Source of the DNA: Salinicoccus sp. YB14-2 | GTDB taxonomy: Bacteria; Bacillota; Bacilli; Staphylococcales; Salinicoccaceae | Assembly (NCBI RefSeq): GCF_001265075.1 | Contig: NZ_LFKO01000001.1 | Coordinates: 1,217,287 to 1,281,286 of the forward strand | Length of the DNA stretch: 64,000 nucleotides | Direction: 5' to 3' | In this document: piece by piece, positions 35,927 to 46,812 of the stretch | Layout of the letters: every line of letters starts with the position of its first letter | Numbering within the stretch: the first letter of the stretch is position 1 | Translations under genes and position numbers: made by a program | The notes under the pieces: generated by a model | What the model was told of the DNA's origin: nothing | The model's input: the letters and a program-made list of their open reading frames with translations, nothing else | The model's database searches: none

Positions 35927-37261
35927 ATGAAAAAGTACTTTGATTTCAAGGGGCACGGAACCAATTACCGGCGGGAAATAATCGGTGGTTTAACGACTTT
36001 CCTGTCAATGGCATATATACTCGCGGTCAATCCTTCAATGTTATCTCTTCAAGGCATTGATGGTGTTCCCGATGATATGAAGATGGACATGAACGCAGTT
36101 TTTGTAGCGACAGCACTTGCAGCTTTTGTTGGAACGATGATTATGGGAATCTTTGCAAGGTATCCTATTGCACTGGCTCCCGGTATGGGACTTAACGCAT
36201 TCTTTGCATTCAGCGTTGTTCTTACCATGGGTATACCCTGGCAGACAGCACTGACAGGTGTTTTATTCTCAGGGTTAATATTCGTCATTTTAACTGTCAC
36301 AGGGCTTCGTGAGTACATAATAAATTCCATACCTATGGAAATGAAGATGGCCGTCAGTGCGGGTATTGGATTTTTTATCACCTTTGTCGGACTGCAGGGT
36401 GCAGGAATCATTGCTGCAGATGAAGCGACACTTGTCAGTCTCGGACCGGTTCATGATTCAGGGGTGCTGCTTGCAGGCTTTGGTTTGCTGGTCACTGTTA
36501 TTTTAATGGCTAAAAAGACGCCGGGTGCCATATTCATAGGGATGATCATAACGGCTGTTGCAGGAGTGTTGTTGAACCTTGTGCCGATGCCGGAAGGCAT
36601 GGTGAGTGCAGTCCCGAGCATGGAACCGACTTTTGGTGCAGCTTTTGAGGCATTTTCAGAACCATCACAGTTGTTAAATACACAGTTTTTGATCGTAGTT
36701 CTTACGTTTTTATTTGTAGATTTCTTCGACACGGCCGGTACTTTAGTAGGCGTTGCCTCACAGGCAAACTTCATTAAAGATAATAAATTGCCGCGTGCTA
36801 ACCGTGCGCTGTTGTCTGATGCTGCAGCGACAATCGCAGGTTCAATTTTCGGTACATCTACGACGACTTCCTATGTCGAATCCACTGCAGGTGTTGCCGC
36901 CGGGGCCCGGACCGGATTTGCAAGTGTCGTAACGGCACTGCTGTTTTTATCGGCAATATTCTTTTCGCCGTTGCTTGTGACATTTACTTCAGAGGTCACA
37001 GCCCCTGCACTCATAATAGTAGGTGCATTGATGGCTTCCAATTTGACGAAAATACCGTTCAATCAGTTTGAAATAGCAGTACCTGCGTTTTTGACAGTGT
37101 TCATGATGCCGCTGTCATACAGTATAGCGACAGGGATAGCCGTCGGTTTCATATTCTATCCGGTTACAATGATTATGGCTGGACGTCGTAAAGAGATACA
37201 TCCGATGATGTATTGGCTGTTCGTCATATTCATCTTATATTTCATATTTGTATCAGAATAA
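35927..37261 (+). CDS. Guanine/hypoxanthine permease (NCS2, AzgA/PbuG type)
   Basis: A 444-residue nucleobase permease with about 14 hydrophobic segments, importing purines with protons. Typical segments are REIIGGLTTFLSMAYILAVN near the N-terminus, APGMGLNAFFAF near 86, LFVDFFDTAGTLVGV near 265 and GTSTTTSYVESTAGVAAGARTG split around 310. There is no purine riboswitch in the short upstream gap. The PbuG/PbuO assignment between paralogues is not possible here. Confidence 0.9.
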   Translation: MKKYFDFKGHGTNYRREIIGGLTTFLSMAYILAVNPSMLSLQGIDGVPDDMKMDMNAVFVATALAAFVGTMIMGIFARYPIALAPGMGLNAFFAFSVVLTMGIPWQTALTGVLFSGLIFVILTVTGLREYIINSIPMEMKMAVSAGIGFFITFVGLQGAGIIAADEATLVSLGPVHDSGVLLAGFGLLVTVILMAKKTPGAIFIGMIITAVAGVLLNLVPMPEGMVSAVPSMEPTFGAAFEAFSEPSQLLNTQFLIVVLTFLFVDFFDTAGTLVGVASQANFIKDNKLPRANRALLSDAAATIAGSIFGTSTTTSYVESTAGVAAGARTGFASVVTALLFLSAIFFSPLLVTFTSEVTAPALIIVGALMASNLTKIPFNQFEIAVPAFLTVFMMPLSYSIATGIAVGFIFYPVTMIMAGRRKEIHPMMYWLFVIFILYFIFVSE

Positions 37262-37319
37262 TCATTGTAATAAGTAACTTAATATCGTATAATAATAGGG
37301 TCCGAAAAAACCCAAAGCA

Positions 37320-37367
37320 AAAAGAGTGTTAAAATCTTAGTTTATCTATTGATTTTCTCACTCTTTT
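37320..37367 (+). repeat. Long inverted repeat overlapping the S10 operon promoter
   Basis: AAAGAGTGTTAAAATC (37321-37336) is nearly complementary to GATTTTCTCACTCTTT (37351-37366), 14 of 16 positions, with a 14-nt loop. It lies downstream of the purine permease stop and covers the -35 box of the next operon. It may terminate the permease transcript or modulate the promoter. Confidence 0.6.
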
Positions 37368-37377
37368 CGTGTATTAT
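37349..37377 (+). promoter_or_regulatory. Main promoter of the S10-spc-alpha operon
   Basis: TTGATT (37349-37354), a 17-bp spacer and TATTAT (37372-37377) give a good sigma-A promoter. Transcription would start near 37384 and leave a leader of about 190 nt before rpsJ. Confidence 0.75.
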
Positions 37378-37383
37378 ATCTAA

Positions 37384-37886
<503 letters not shown>

Positions 37887-37910
37887 TTTTTAACAGGAGG
37901 TGGACTTTCG

Positions 37911-38573
37911 ATGACCAAAGGAATCTTAGGTAAAAAAGTTGGGATGACTCAAGTTTTCGGAGAAAACGGAGAGTTGATTCCAGTAACGGTAGTAGAAACA
38001 GCAGGTAACGTAGTAGTACAGAAGAAAGTTGAAGAAACTGACGGCTATAACGCAGTACAAATCGGTTTTGACGACAAACGTGAATACTTTGAGGGAGCTA
38101 AATCCAATAAGTATGCTAACAAAGCGGAAGCAGGACATGCTAAAGCTTCCGGAGCTCTCCCTAAGCGCTTCGTTCGTGAATTCAAAAACTTGAATGTTGA
38201 AGAATTCGAAATCGGTCAAGAAGTCACTGCAGATACATTTGAAGCAGGGGACTTTGTTGATATAACGGGAACTTCAAAAGGTAAAGGATTTCAGGGTGCG
38301 ATCAAGCGTCACAATCAGTCACGCGGACCTATGAGCCACGGTTCCCATTTTCACAGGTCACCTGGTGCTATGGCAGCAGCTGCATATCCAGGAAGAGTTT
38401 TCAAAGGCAAAAAATTACCAGGCCGTATGGGTGGTAAAACAATTACTCTTCAAAACCTGGAAATCGTCCGTGTGGACCAAGAACGCAACGTGTTACTTAT
38501 CAAAGGTAACGTGCCGGGCCCTCGTAAAGGCTATGTAAAAATTGCTACAGCAAATAAAAAGAGTGTTAAATAA
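37911..38573 (+). CDS. rplC: 50S ribosomal protein L3
   Basis: L3, 220 residues, nucleates 50S assembly and reaches the peptidyl transferase centre through the loop around [17 protein letters not shown] (about residues 140-160). The N-terminal [13 protein letters not shown] is typical. ATG follows an AGGAGGTGG ribosome binding site. No resistance-type change can be judged by eye. Confidence 0.98.
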   Translation: MTKGILGKKVGMTQVFGENGELIPVTVVETAGNVVVQKKVEETDGYNAVQIGFDDKREYFEGAKSNKYANKAEAGHAKASGALPKRFVREFKNLNVEEFEIGQEVTADTFEAGDFVDITGTSKGKGFQGAIKRHNQSRGPMSHGSHFHRSPGAMAAAAYPGRVFKGKKLPGRMGGKTITLQNLEIVRVDQERNVLLIKGNVPGPRKGYVKIATANKKSVK

Positions 38574-38602
38574 ATAAAAATCAGGAAGGGAGGATTTAAC
38601 AC

Positions 38603-39223
38603 ATGGCAATCGATGTTTTATCTAAAGATGGATCAAAAGTCAATTCTATGGAATTGAACCAGGATATATTCGGTATTGAACCGAATCAGCACGTATTATT
38701 CGAAGCAGTTCAATTGCAGCGTGCATCACTGCGTCGTGGTACTCACGCAGTGAAAAACCGCTCGCAAGTTCGTGGTGGTGGAAAAAAACCATTCAGACAA
38801 AAAGGAACAGGTAACGCACGTCAGGGTACAATCCGTGCACCGCACTACAGAGGCGGCGGAGTTGTATTCGGACCGACGCCAAGAAGCTATTCTTATAAAA
38901 TGCCGAAGAAGATGCGCCGTTTGGCAATTCGCTCAGCCCTATCGGCTAAAGTTAATGAAGATGTACTGACAGTAGTAGACAACATCTCATTAGACGCACC
39001 AAAAACTAAAGAATTCCAGGCTGTCCTTGCGAATCTTAAAGCAGATAAGAAAGTTCTGCTGGTTTTAGAAAATGAAAATGTAAATGTAGAACTTTCATCC
39101 CGTAACTTACAAGGAGTAACGGTACTTACACCGGAAAACCTTAATGTCCTGGATATCCTTTCTGCGGACCGTGTTATTTTCACGGAAGGTGCAATCACTA
39201 AAGCAGAGGAGGTACTTCTGTAA
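38603..39223 (+). CDS. rplD: 50S ribosomal protein L4
   Basis: L4, 206 residues. The extended loop lining the exit tunnel ([18 protein letters not shown], about residues 56-73) is intact. This is the site of macrolide resistance mutations in other species, of note because a macrolide methylase gene lies downstream in the window. The stop overlaps the rplW start by one base. Confidence 0.98.
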   Translation: MAIDVLSKDGSKVNSMELNQDIFGIEPNQHVLFEAVQLQRASLRRGTHAVKNRSQVRGGGKKPFRQKGTGNARQGTIRAPHYRGGGVVFGPTPRSYSYKMPKKMRRLAIRSALSAKVNEDVLTVVDNISLDAPKTKEFQAVLANLKADKKVLLVLENENVNVELSSRNLQGVTVLTPENLNVLDILSADRVIFTEGAITKAEEVLL

Positions 39224-39495
39224 TGGATGCTCGCGATATTATCAAAAGTCCAGTAATCACGGAACGTTCTGCAGACTTAATGCAAATGGACAAGTACACA
39301 TTTGATGTGGACGTAAAAGCAAACAAAACACAAGTTAAAAAAGCAATCGAAGAAATCTTCGATGTAACAGTCGAAAAAGTTAACATTATGAACTATAAAC
39401 CGAAGAAAAAACGTATGGGTCGCTACGAAGGCTATACAAATAGAAGAAGAAAAGCGATCGTAACATTAAGAGAAGGCTCGATTGAAATCTTTTAA
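39223..39495 (+). CDS. rplW: 50S ribosomal protein L23
   Basis: L23, 90 residues, sits at the tunnel exit and docks trigger factor and SRP. It begins [16 protein letters not shown], as in staphylococci. TAATG coupling with rplD. No separate ribosome binding site is needed, though GAGGTA lies upstream. Confidence 0.98.
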   Translation: MDARDIIKSPVITERSADLMQMDKYTFDVDVKANKTQVKKAIEEIFDVTVEKVNIMNYKPKKKRMGRYEGYTNRRRKAIVTLREGSIEIF

Positions 39496-39527
39496 TCAGA
39501 GTCATACCAATAAGGAGGTAAAACGAG

Positions 39528-40358
39528 ATGGCAATAAAACATTATAAGCCAACCACGAATGCTCGTCGTAATATGACTGGTTCGGACTATGCTGAAATCA
39601 CATCAACAACTCCGGAACGGTCACTATTACAGCCGCTTCCGAGAAAAGCGGGTCGTAACAACCAGGGCAGAATGACTGTACGCCATAAAGGCGGCGGCCA
39701 CAAACGTCAATACAGAGTAATTGATTTCAAACGTATTAAAGACGGTGTGCCTGGAAAAATAACTACGATTGAGTATGATCCAAACCGTTCAGCAAATATT
39801 GCATTAGTTCAATATGCTGATGGTGAAAAGAGCTACATTTTAGCACCAAAAGGGGTTACTGTAGGAACAGTGATCGAAAGCGGAACTGATGCTGATATCA
39901 AGCCTGGTAACGCTATGGCACTACAGGATATTCCGGTAGGTACTACGATTCATAATATCGAATTGAAACCTGGCCGCGGTGGCCAGCTGGTACGTTCAGC
40001 AGGCGCACGTGCGCAAGTACTTGGTAAAGAAGGTAAGTACGTATTGGTAAGACTGAAGTCCGGTGAGGTAAGAATGATTCTTGCAACTTGCCGTGCGACA
40101 ATCGGAGCTGTCGGTAACGAACAGCACGAACTTATCAATGTAGGTAAAGCCGGCCGTTCCAGATGGAAAGGCATGCGTCCTACAGTTCGTGGTTCTGTTA
40201 TGAACCCTAACGACCACCCACACGGTGGTGGTGAAGGCCGTACACCAATCGGTATGCCGTCACCATTATCACCATGGGGTAAACCTACGCTTGGTAAGAA
40301 GACGCGCAGAGGTAAAAACCGCTCTAATAAGATGATTGTTAGAAAACGTAAGAAATAA
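39528..40358 (+). CDS. rplB: 50S ribosomal protein L2
   Basis: L2, 276 residues, full length, required for subunit joining and peptidyl transferase function. The conserved [16 protein letters not shown] segment with the functional histidine is near residue 224-239. The C-terminus is strongly basic ([19 protein letters not shown]). An intra-operon hairpin follows before rpsS. Confidence 0.98.
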   Translation: MAIKHYKPTTNARRNMTGSDYAEITSTTPERSLLQPLPRKAGRNNQGRMTVRHKGGGHKRQYRVIDFKRIKDGVPGKITTIEYDPNRSANIALVQYADGEKSYILAPKGVTVGTVIESGTDADIKPGNAMALQDIPVGTTIHNIELKPGRGGQLVRSAGARAQVLGKEGKYVLVRLKSGEVRMILATCRATIGAVGNEQHELINVGKAGRSRWKGMRPTVRGSVMNPNDHPHGGGEGRTPIGMPSPLSPWGKPTLGKKTRRGKNRSNKMIVRKRKK

Positions 40359-40365
40359 ATAAAAT

Positions 40366-40400
40366 AAAATTGTGCGGACTCATACTCCGCACACAATTTT
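40366..40400 (+). other. Intra-operon hairpin between rplB and rpsS
   Basis: AAAATTGTGCGGA pairs with TCCGCACACAATTTT (two extra bases on the 3' arm) around CTCATAC, ending in four T just before the rpsS ribosome binding site (GAAGGAGG). It looks like a weak terminator, processing site or protein-binding element inside the ribosomal operon. Confidence 0.65.
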
Positions 40401-40418
40401 GATGAAGGAGGCTACCTA

Positions 40419-40697
40419 ATGGCTCGCAGTCTTAAAAAAGGACCTTTCGTCGATGGTCATTTGATGAAAAAGGTTGAAAACTTAAATGAATCTAACAAAA
40501 AAAGCGTTATAAAAACATGGTCACGCCGTTCAACTATCTTCCCTAACTTTATCGGGCACACAATCGCAGTCTATGACGGCCGCAAGCACGTACCGGTTTA
40601 CGTTACAGAAGATATGGTCGGACACAAACTTGGAGAGTTCGCACCAACAAGAACTTTCAAAGGTCACGGCGACGATGACAAGAAAACAAAAAGATAA
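40419..40697 (+). CDS. rpsS: 30S ribosomal protein S19
   Basis: S19, 92 residues, binds 16S rRNA with S13 in the head. It begins [15 protein letters not shown] and contains [21 protein letters not shown] split by position, both diagnostic. It is the first gene after the rplB-rpsS hairpin, with its own strong ribosome binding site. Confidence 0.98.
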   Translation: MARSLKKGPFVDGHLMKKVENLNESNKKSVIKTWSRRSTIFPNFIGHTIAVYDGRKHVPVYVTEDMVGHKLGEFAPTRTFKGHGDDDKKTKR

Positions 40698-40728
40698 GAA
40701 ATAACCTGTTATAAAGGAGGAACGGAAC

Positions 40729-41127
40729 ATGCAAGCGAAAGCAGTTGCTAAAACAGTTAGAATTGCTCCACGTAAAGTGAGACTTGTTTTGGATTTAATC
40801 CGCGGAAAAGAAGTCGGAGAAGCAATGTCTATCCTACAGCTTACAAATAAAAGATCTTCGCCTGTTGTTGAGAAAGTAATCAAATCAGCAGTAGCGAATG
40901 CAGAACATAACTATGACATGGATGTTGACCACCTGATCGTATCAGAAGCATACGCAGACGAAGGGCCAACTCTAAAACGTTTCCGTCCACGTGCTCAAGG
41001 TCGTGCGACAAAAATCAATAAACGCACAAGCCATGTAACAATCATTGTTGCAGAACCTGCATCAATTGAAGAAGAAGATACGGCTGTGGAAACAGAAGAA
41101 AACGAAAAAGTAGAAGAAAAAGCTTAA
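40729..41127 (+). CDS. rplV: 50S ribosomal protein L22 with acidic C-terminal tail
   Basis: L22 with a normal body including the tunnel-lining beta hairpin ([19 protein letters not shown], about residues 84-102). The usual protein ends near residue 112. Here about 20 more residues are almost all Glu, Asp, Val and Thr ([19 protein letters not shown]), giving 132 residues. Macrolide-contact hairpin residues look unchanged. The acidic tail may be a halotolerance trait (inference). Confidence 0.97.
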   Translation: MQAKAVAKTVRIAPRKVRLVLDLIRGKEVGEAMSILQLTNKRSSPVVEKVIKSAVANAEHNYDMDVDHLIVSEAYADEGPTLKRFRPRAQGRATKINKRTSHVTIIVAEPASIEEEDTAVETEENEKVEEKA

Positions 41128-41147
41128 AAATTAAGGAGGGAATTAAT

Positions 41148-41792
41148 TTGGGTCAAAAGATTAATCCAATTGGTCTTCGTACAGGTGTTATCCGTGATTG
41201 GGAAGCAAAATGGTATGCAGATAAAGACTTCGCCGATCTATTACATGAAGACTTAAAAGTACGTGAATATATCGAGACAAATCTTAAAGATGCATCTATT
41301 TCTAAAGTTGAAATTGAACGTGCGGCAAACCGAGTTAATATTGCTGTTCATACTGGTAAACCAGGTATGGTTATTGGTAAAGGTGGTAGCGAAATTGATA
41401 AATTACGTACTGCTTTGAACAAATTAACTGGCAAGAGAGTTCATATCAACGTTGTTGAAGTTAAGAAAATCGACATGGATGCTAAATTAGTTGCGGAAAG
41501 CATTGCTCGTCAACTAGAAAACCGAGTATCATTCCGTAGAGCTCAAAAACAAGCACTTGGAAGAGCGCTTAAAGCTGGAGCAAAAGGTATCAGAACGCAA
41601 GTGTCCGGACGTTTGGGCGGAGCAGATATCGCTCGTTCAGAAGGCTACAACGAAGGAACAGTTCCACTTCATACACTACGTGCAGACATTGATTATGCGC
41701 ATGAAGAAGCTGACACGACTTATGGTAAATTAGGTGTCAAAGTATGGATTTACCGTGGAGAAGTTCTTCCTGTAAAAAAAGATAACAAGTAA
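41148..41792 (+). CDS. rpsC: 30S ribosomal protein S3
   Basis: S3, 214 residues, with the KH domain [18 protein letters not shown] near residue 68 and mRNA-entry helicase residues in the second half. The start codon is TTG (41148) with AAGGAGGGA upstream, unusual for a ribosomal protein but consistent with [12 protein letters not shown] following directly. Confidence 0.97.
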   Translation: MGQKINPIGLRTGVIRDWEAKWYADKDFADLLHEDLKVREYIETNLKDASISKVEIERAANRVNIAVHTGKPGMVIGKGGSEIDKLRTALNKLTGKRVHINVVEVKKIDMDAKLVAESIARQLENRVSFRRAQKQALGRALKAGAKGIRTQVSGRLGGADIARSEGYNEGTVPLHTLRADIDYAHEEADTTYGKLGVKVWIYRGEVLPVKKDNK

Positions 41793-41807
41793 AGGAGGAA
41801 ATTGATT

Positions 41808-42242
41808 ATGTTATTACCTAAAAGAGTAAAGTACCGTCGTCAACACCGTCCGAATACTAAAGGACAGTCAAAAGGCGGTAATCAAGTATCATTTGGTGAA
41901 TACGGTCTACAGGCAACTACTACTGCATGGATCACTTCAAGACAGATCGAAGCAGCGCGTATTGCAATGACACGTTTCATGAAGCGTGGCGGTAAAGTAT
42001 GGATTAATATTTTCCCACACACGCCATATACAAAGAAACCATTAGAAGTACGTATGGGTTCAGGTAAAGGTGCAGTTGAAGGATGGATTGCAGTTGTAAA
42101 ACCTGGAAGAATCATGTTCGAAGTTTCTGGTGTAGAAGAAGAAGTAGCTAAAGAAGCACTTCGTCTTGCAAGCCACAAACTCCCGGTAAAAACTAAAATC
42201 GTTAGACGTGAAGAATTAGGTGGTGATACGAATGAAAGCTAA
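41808..42242 (+). CDS. rplP: 50S ribosomal protein L16
   Basis: L16, 144 residues, organises the A-site region of 50S. It begins [15 protein letters not shown]. The [16 protein letters not shown] segment contains the arginine linked to evernimicin resistance elsewhere. ATG 41808, ten bases after AAAGGAGG, is chosen over a TTG two codons upstream. It overlaps rpmC by 11 bp. Confidence 0.97.
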   Translation: MLLPKRVKYRRQHRPNTKGQSKGGNQVSFGEYGLQATTTAWITSRQIEAARIAMTRFMKRGGKVWINIFPHTPYTKKPLEVRMGSGKGAVEGWIAVVKPGRIMFEVSGVEEEVAKEALRLASHKLPVKTKIVRREELGGDTNES

Positions 42243-42441
42243 TGAAATCCGTGATTTAACAACGTCAGAAATCGAAGATAACGTTAAAGAATTGAAAGAA
42301 GAACTATTCAACCTACGCTTTCAGCTAGCTACTGGTCAGCTAGAGAACACTGCTCGTATCAAAACGGTCAGAAAAACTATCGCAAGAATGAAAACAACTA
42401 TTCGCGAGAGAGAGCTAGAAGAAGCTAAAGCTAATCAATAA
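42232..42441 (+). CDS. rpmC: 50S ribosomal protein L29
   Basis: L29, 69 residues, two long helices ([27 protein letters not shown]). It lies near the tunnel exit beside L23. ATG 42232 with AGGTGGTGA inside the end of rplP is the start; an upstream GTG would add four unconserved residues. Confidence 0.96.
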   Translation: MKANEIRDLTTSEIEDNVKELKEELFNLRFQLATGQLENTARIKTVRKTIARMKTTIRERELEEAKANQ

Positions 42442-42458
42442 TATAGGAGGGTTATATA

Positions 42459-42722
42459 GTGGAAGAGAAAAACGATCGTAAAGTTTATCAGGGCCGCGTA
42501 GTATCCGACAAAATGGATAAAACAATTACGGTACTTGTTGAAACTTACAAAAGACACCCTATCATCAACAAGCGTGTTAAATATTCTAAGAAATATAAAA
42601 CGCATGATGACAAAAACAGTGCGAAAATGGGCGACGTAGTAAGAATTGAAGAAACTCGTCCGTTATCAGCGACTAAACGTTTCCGTTTAGTAGAAATTGT
42701 AGAAGAGTCAGTAATTATTTAA
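42459..42722 (+). CDS. rpsQ: 30S ribosomal protein S17
   Basis: S17, 87 residues, an OB-fold primary binder of 16S rRNA. It contains [16 protein letters not shown] and [16 protein letters not shown]. The start is GTG 42459 with AGGAGGG upstream. Confidence 0.97.
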   Translation: MEEKNDRKVYQGRVVSDKMDKTITVLVETYKRHPIINKRVKYSKKYKTHDDKNSAKMGDVVRIEETRPLSATKRFRLVEIVEESVII

Positions 42723-42737
42723 ACTACCAGAAGATAA

Positions 42738-43121
<384 letters not shown>

Positions 43122-43151
43122 TCCCAATTTATATAAGGAGGTGCGATTTTC

Positions 43152-43478
43152 ATGCACGTAAGAACTGGTGATAAAGTCGTTGTTATTAGCGGTAAAGATA
43201 AAGGTAAAGAAGGAACAATCCTTAAAGCCCTCCCTGCAAAAGAGAGAGTTGTAGTTGAAGGCGTCAATATCGTTAAGAAACACCAAAAACCTTCACAGAT
43301 GAATCCTGAAGGTGGAATTTTAGAAACTGAAGCAGCTATTCATGTATCTAACGTAATGCACGTTGATCCTGAATCAGGTGAACGTACTCGTGTTCGTTAT
43401 GAAGTCAAAGAGGACGGAACGAAAGTTCGAGTTGCTGCTAAATCTGGAAAAGAAATTCCAGTAGTTGAAAACAATTAA
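43152..43478 (+). CDS. rplX: 50S ribosomal protein L24
   Basis: L24, 108 residues, an assembly initiator with the KOW motif [16 protein letters not shown] at residues 6-21. AAGGAGGTG lies upstream of the ATG. Slightly longer than the usual 102-105 residues at its C-terminus ([12 protein letters not shown]). Confidence 0.97.
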   Translation: MHVRTGDKVVVISGKDKGKEGTILKALPAKERVVVEGVNIVKKHQKPSQMNPEGGILETEAAIHVSNVMHVDPESGERTRVRYEVKEDGTKVRVAAKSGKEIPVVENN

Positions 43479-43504
43479 CAGTATAAGTGAAAGGAGGACT
43501 TTAA

Positions 43505-44044
43505 GTGGCTCGTTTAAAAGAAAGATTCAATGAATCAATCAAAACAGAACTTGTAAATAAATTTAATTATTCTTCTGTAATGGAAGTACCTAAAATAGAA
43601 AAGATCATTGTTAACATGGGTGTTGGCGATGCAGTGCAAAATGCTAAAGTGCTTGATACAGCGGTTGAAGAACTGCAGGCAATTACAGGTCAGAAACCTT
43701 TGATTACTAAAGCTAAAAAATCAATCGCTACATTCAGACTTCGTCAAGGAATGCCTATCGGTGCAAAAGTAACACTGCGCGGTGAAAGAATGTATGAATT
43801 TTTAGACAAACTTATCTCAGTTTCATTACCACGTGTAAGAGACTTCAGAGGTGTTTCTAAAAAAGCGTTCGATGGTCGCGGTAACTACACACTTGGTGTT
43901 AAAGAACAATTGATCTTCCCTGAAATTGACTACGACAAAGTTTCAAAAGTAAGAGGTATGGACATTGTAATCGTTACAACAGCAAACACAGATGAAGAGG
44001 CAAGAGAACTATTAACTCAGTTCGGTATGCCGTTCCAAAAGTAA
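43505..44044 (+). CDS. rplE: 50S ribosomal protein L5
   Basis: L5, 179 residues, part of the central protuberance binding 5S rRNA and P-site t[19 protein letters not shown] and the C-terminal GMPFQK are typical. The start is GTG 43505, with AAAGGAGG upstream. Confidence 0.98.
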   Translation: MARLKERFNESIKTELVNKFNYSSVMEVPKIEKIIVNMGVGDAVQNAKVLDTAVEELQAITGQKPLITKAKKSIATFRLRQGMPIGAKVTLRGERMYEFLDKLISVSLPRVRDFRGVSKKAFDGRGNYTLGVKEQLIFPEIDYDKVSKVRGMDIVIVTTANTDEEARELLTQFGMPFQK

Positions 44045-44064
44045 GATATTAAGGAGGCGAAAAT

Positions 44065-44250
44065 GTGGCTAAAAAATCAATGATTGCTAAACAGCAAAAG
44101 AAACAAAAGTTTAAAGTAAGAGAATATACTCGTTGTGAAAGATGTGGACGCCCACATTCAGTAATTCGTCAATTCAGACTATGCCGTATATGTTTCCGTG
44201 AACTTGCTTACAAAGGCCAGATTCCTGGCGTTAAAAAAGCAAGCTGGTAA
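44065..44250 (+). CDS. rpsN: 30S ribosomal protein S14, zinc-binding type Z
   Basis: S14, 61 residues. Cys24, Cys27, Cys40 and Cys43 form the zinc site, so this is the C+ form; bacteria with it often keep a C- paralogue elsewhere for zinc starvation. The start is GTG 44065 after AAGGAGGCG. Confidence 0.97.
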   Translation: MAKKSMIAKQQKKQKFKVREYTRCERCGRPHSVIRQFRLCRICFRELAYKGQIPGVKKASW

Positions 44251-44280
44251 TCGCCATAAATTGAAAGGAGGCAAATTTAA

Positions 44281-44679
44281 ATGACAGTTTCAGATCCAAT
44301 TGCAGATATGCTGACACGCATCAGAAATGCGAACATCGTCAGACATGAATCATTAGAAATCCCTGCATCAAATATTAAAAAAGAAATTGCCGATATCCTG
44401 AAATTAGAAGGATTCGTTAAAAATGTTGAATACATCGAAGATGATAAACAAGGTGTTATTCGCATGTTCATGAAATACGGAGGTAACAACGAAAGAGTTA
44501 TTACAGGTCTAAAACGTATTTCTAAACCAGGACTTAGAGTATATGCTCAAAGAGAAGAGCTTCCAAAAGTTCTGAACGGCTTGGGTGTTGCATTAATTTC
44601 AACATCAGAAGGCGTACTTACAGATAAAGAAGCACGTAAAAGAAACATTGGCGGGGAAGTACTCGCTTACGTTTGGTAA
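44281..44679 (+). CDS. rpsH: 30S ribosomal protein S8
   Basis: S8, 132 residues, primary binder of the 16S central domain; in E. coli it represses the spc operon. It has the typical [15 protein letters not shown] start and the [14 protein letters not shown] motif near the end. AAAGGAGG precedes the ATG. Confidence 0.98.
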   Translation: MTVSDPIADMLTRIRNANIVRHESLEIPASNIKKEIADILKLEGFVKNVEYIEDDKQGVIRMFMKYGGNNERVITGLKRISKPGLRVYAQREELPKVLNGLGVALISTSEGVLTDKEARKRNIGGEVLAYVW

Positions 44680-44703
44680 TATATTTTAGGAGGTGTAATC
44701 GAT

Positions 44704-45240
44704 ATGAGTCGTGTTGGTAAACGCGTCATTGATATTCCAAGTGGAGTAACAGTTGATATTGATGGTTCAACAATTACTGTTAAAGGACCTAAAGGTGAAC
44801 TAGTAAACACTTTTAATGAAGAAATGACATTTAAACAAGAAGAAAATACACTTGAAGTTGTACGTCCAAGTGATTCTAAAGAACACCGCACAGTACACGG
44901 AACAACCCGTTCTTTAATCAATAACATGATTGTGGGTGTTTCTGACGGCTTCAGTAAAGACCTAGAGCTTGTGGGTGTTGGTTACCGTGCTCAAATGCAA
45001 GGTAAAAAATTAGTATTGAGCGTTGGACTTTCTCACCCGGTTGAATTTGAACCTTCTGACGAATTAGCTATTTCAGTTGATGGCAACACTAAAGTCAAAA
45101 TAGAAGGTATCAACAAAGAATACGTTGGAGCATTGGCTTCAAAAATCCGTGCTGTAAGACCGCCGGAACCGTACAAAGGTAAAGGTATTCGCTATAAAGA
45201 CGAAATCGTTCGTCAAAAAGAAGGTAAAACTGGTAAATAA
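44704..45240 (+). CDS. rplF: 50S ribosomal protein L6
   Basis: L6, 178 residues, two duplicated domains near the GTPase-associated region. C-terminal [15 protein letters not shown] is diagnostic. AGGAGGTG lies upstream. Confidence 0.98.
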   Translation: MSRVGKRVIDIPSGVTVDIDGSTITVKGPKGELVNTFNEEMTFKQEENTLEVVRPSDSKEHRTVHGTTRSLINNMIVGVSDGFSKDLELVGVGYRAQMQGKKLVLSVGLSHPVEFEPSDELAISVDGNTKVKIEGINKEYVGALASKIRAVRPPEPYKGKGIRYKDEIVRQKEGKTGK

Positions 45241-45265
45241 TTAAACAAGTGAGGAGTGAACATCA

Positions 45266-45628
45266 ATGATCTCTAAAGTAGATAAAAACAAAGTGCGTCT
45301 AAAGAGACATCAGCGTATACGTAACGTATTAAGCGGTACTGCTGAAAAACCACGTTTGAACGTATTCCGCTCAAACAAACATATTTACGCACAAGTTATT
45401 GATGATAACAATCAAGCGACTTTGGCTAGTGCATCATCCCAAGACCCTGACTTTAAATTAGACAGTGGTTCAAACAAAGATGCTGCAGCAGAAGTCGGTG
45501 CATTAGTTGCAAAACGTGCAGTAGATAAAGGCATTGAAAATGTAATATTTGATCGTGGCGGTTATTTGTATCACGGACGCGTTAAGGCGCTAGCTGATGC
45601 GGCACGTGAAAATGGCCTACAATTCTAA
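45266..45628 (+). CDS. rplR: 50S ribosomal protein L18
   Basis: L18, 120 residues, binds 5S rRNA with L5. [18 protein letters not shown] and the C-terminal [19 protein letters not shown] are typical. GTGAGGAGTG precedes the ATG. Confidence 0.98.
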   Translation: MISKVDKNKVRLKRHQRIRNVLSGTAEKPRLNVFRSNKHIYAQVIDDNNQATLASASSQDPDFKLDSGSNKDAAAEVGALVAKRAVDKGIENVIFDRGGYLYHGRVKALADAARENGLQF

Positions 45629-45648
45629 TCAAAGGAGGGAAAGCATAA

Positions 45649-46149
45649 ATGGCTCGTAGAGATGATAAAGTAAAAGAATTCGAAGAACGAGTGGTTACTA
45701 TAAACCGTATTGCTAAAGTAGTAAAAGGTGGACGTCGTTTCCGTTTCTCAGCACTGGTTATTGTTGGGGATAGAAAAGGACGTGTCGGCTTCGGTACGGG
45801 TAAAGCTCAAGAAGTTCCGGAAGCTATCAAGAAAGCAGTAGAAGCTGCTAAGAAAGATCTGATTGAAGTACCAATGGTTGACGGTACTATTCCACACGAA
45901 ATAATTGGCAGATTCAGTTCAGGACAAGTGTTCATGAAACCAGCTGCTCCAGGTACCGGTGTTATCGCAGGTGGACCGGTTCGTGCGGTATTAGAACTTG
46001 CAGGTATTACAGATATCTTGAGTAAATCACTTGGTGCAAACACACCTATCAACGTGGTGCGTGCAACATTAACAGGTATTTCTGAACTTAAGAGTGCCGA
46101 AGAGGTTGCGAGACTTCGTGGTAAAACAGTAGAAGAGATTATAAATTAA
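45649..46149 (+). CDS. rpsE: 30S ribosomal protein S5
   Basis: S5, 166 residues, involved in decoding accuracy and mRNA unwinding. The spectinomycin-contact loop Lys26-Gly27-Gly28 (VVKGGRRF) is unaltered, so no S5-based spectinomycin resistance is expected. Confidence 0.98.
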   Translation: MARRDDKVKEFEERVVTINRIAKVVKGGRRFRFSALVIVGDRKGRVGFGTGKAQEVPEAIKKAVEAAKKDLIEVPMVDGTIPHEIIGRFSSGQVFMKPAAPGTGVIAGGPVRAVLELAGITDILSKSLGANTPINVVRATLTGISELKSAEEVARLRGKTVEEIIN

Positions 46150-46164
46150 GGAGGGACAATATAA

Positions 46165-46344
46165 ATGGCAAAGATTACAATTACCCTCAAAAAAAGTGTT
46201 ATTGGGAAACCAGAAACTCAGAAGAAAACTGTAGCTTCTCTAGGTTTAAGGAAAATTAACCAAACAGTAGAGCATGAGGACACTCCTCAAATCAGAGGTC
46301 AGGTCGAAAAAATCAGTCACCTAGTTACAGTAGAAGAAAAATAA
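46165..46344 (+). CDS. rpmD: 50S ribosomal protein L30
   Basis: A short gene of 59 codons reading [19 protein letters not shown] and onward to SHLVTVEEK. It lies in its normal place between rpsE and rplO, with AAGGAGGGA 9 bases before the ATG. L30 is a small 50S surface protein and this is its usual length. Confidence 0.96.
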   Translation: MAKITITLKKSVIGKPETQKKTVASLGLRKINQTVEHEDTPQIRGQVEKISHLVTVEEK

Positions 46345-46371
46345 TGATAATATGAAATAGGAGGTGCGAAG

Positions 46372-46812
46372 ATGAAATTACACGAATTAAAACCTGTAGA
46401 AGGCGCGCGTAATAAACGTCACCGTGTTGGTAGAGGTATGTCCTCAGGCAGAGGTAAAACTGCCGGACGCGGACATGATGGACAAAACTCCCGTTCAGGC
46501 GGCGGCGTAGGTTTAACGTTCGAAGGTGGACAACTTCCATTATTCCGTCGTATTCCAAAACGCGGTTTCACAAATGTTAACCGTAAAGACTTTGCGATTG
46601 TTAACTTAAGTGATTTAAACCGTTTTGAAGATGGAACAGAAGTTACTCCGGAGCTGTTATTGGAAAATGGTATTGTTAAGTCTGAAAAATCTGGTATTAA
46701 AGTGCTTGGAAATGGTACGCTAGAAAAGAAATTAACAATTAAAGCTCATAAGTTTTCTGGTTCAGCTGCTAAAGCAATTGAGGAACAGGGCGGAAATTAT
46801 GAGGTGATCTAA
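46372..46812 (+). CDS. rplO: 50S ribosomal protein L15
   Basis: L15, 146 residues, a late assembly protein with the Gly/Arg-rich N-terminal extension ([19 protein letters not shown], about residues 21-39) that penetrates 23S rRNA. Its stop overlaps the secY start by one base. Confidence 0.98.
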   Translation: MKLHELKPVEGARNKRHRVGRGMSSGRGKTAGRGHDGQNSRSGGGVGLTFEGGQLPLFRRIPKRGFTNVNRKDFAIVNLSDLNRFEDGTEVTPELLLENGIVKSEKSGIKVLGNGTLEKKLTIKAHKFSGSAAKAIEEQGGNYEVI

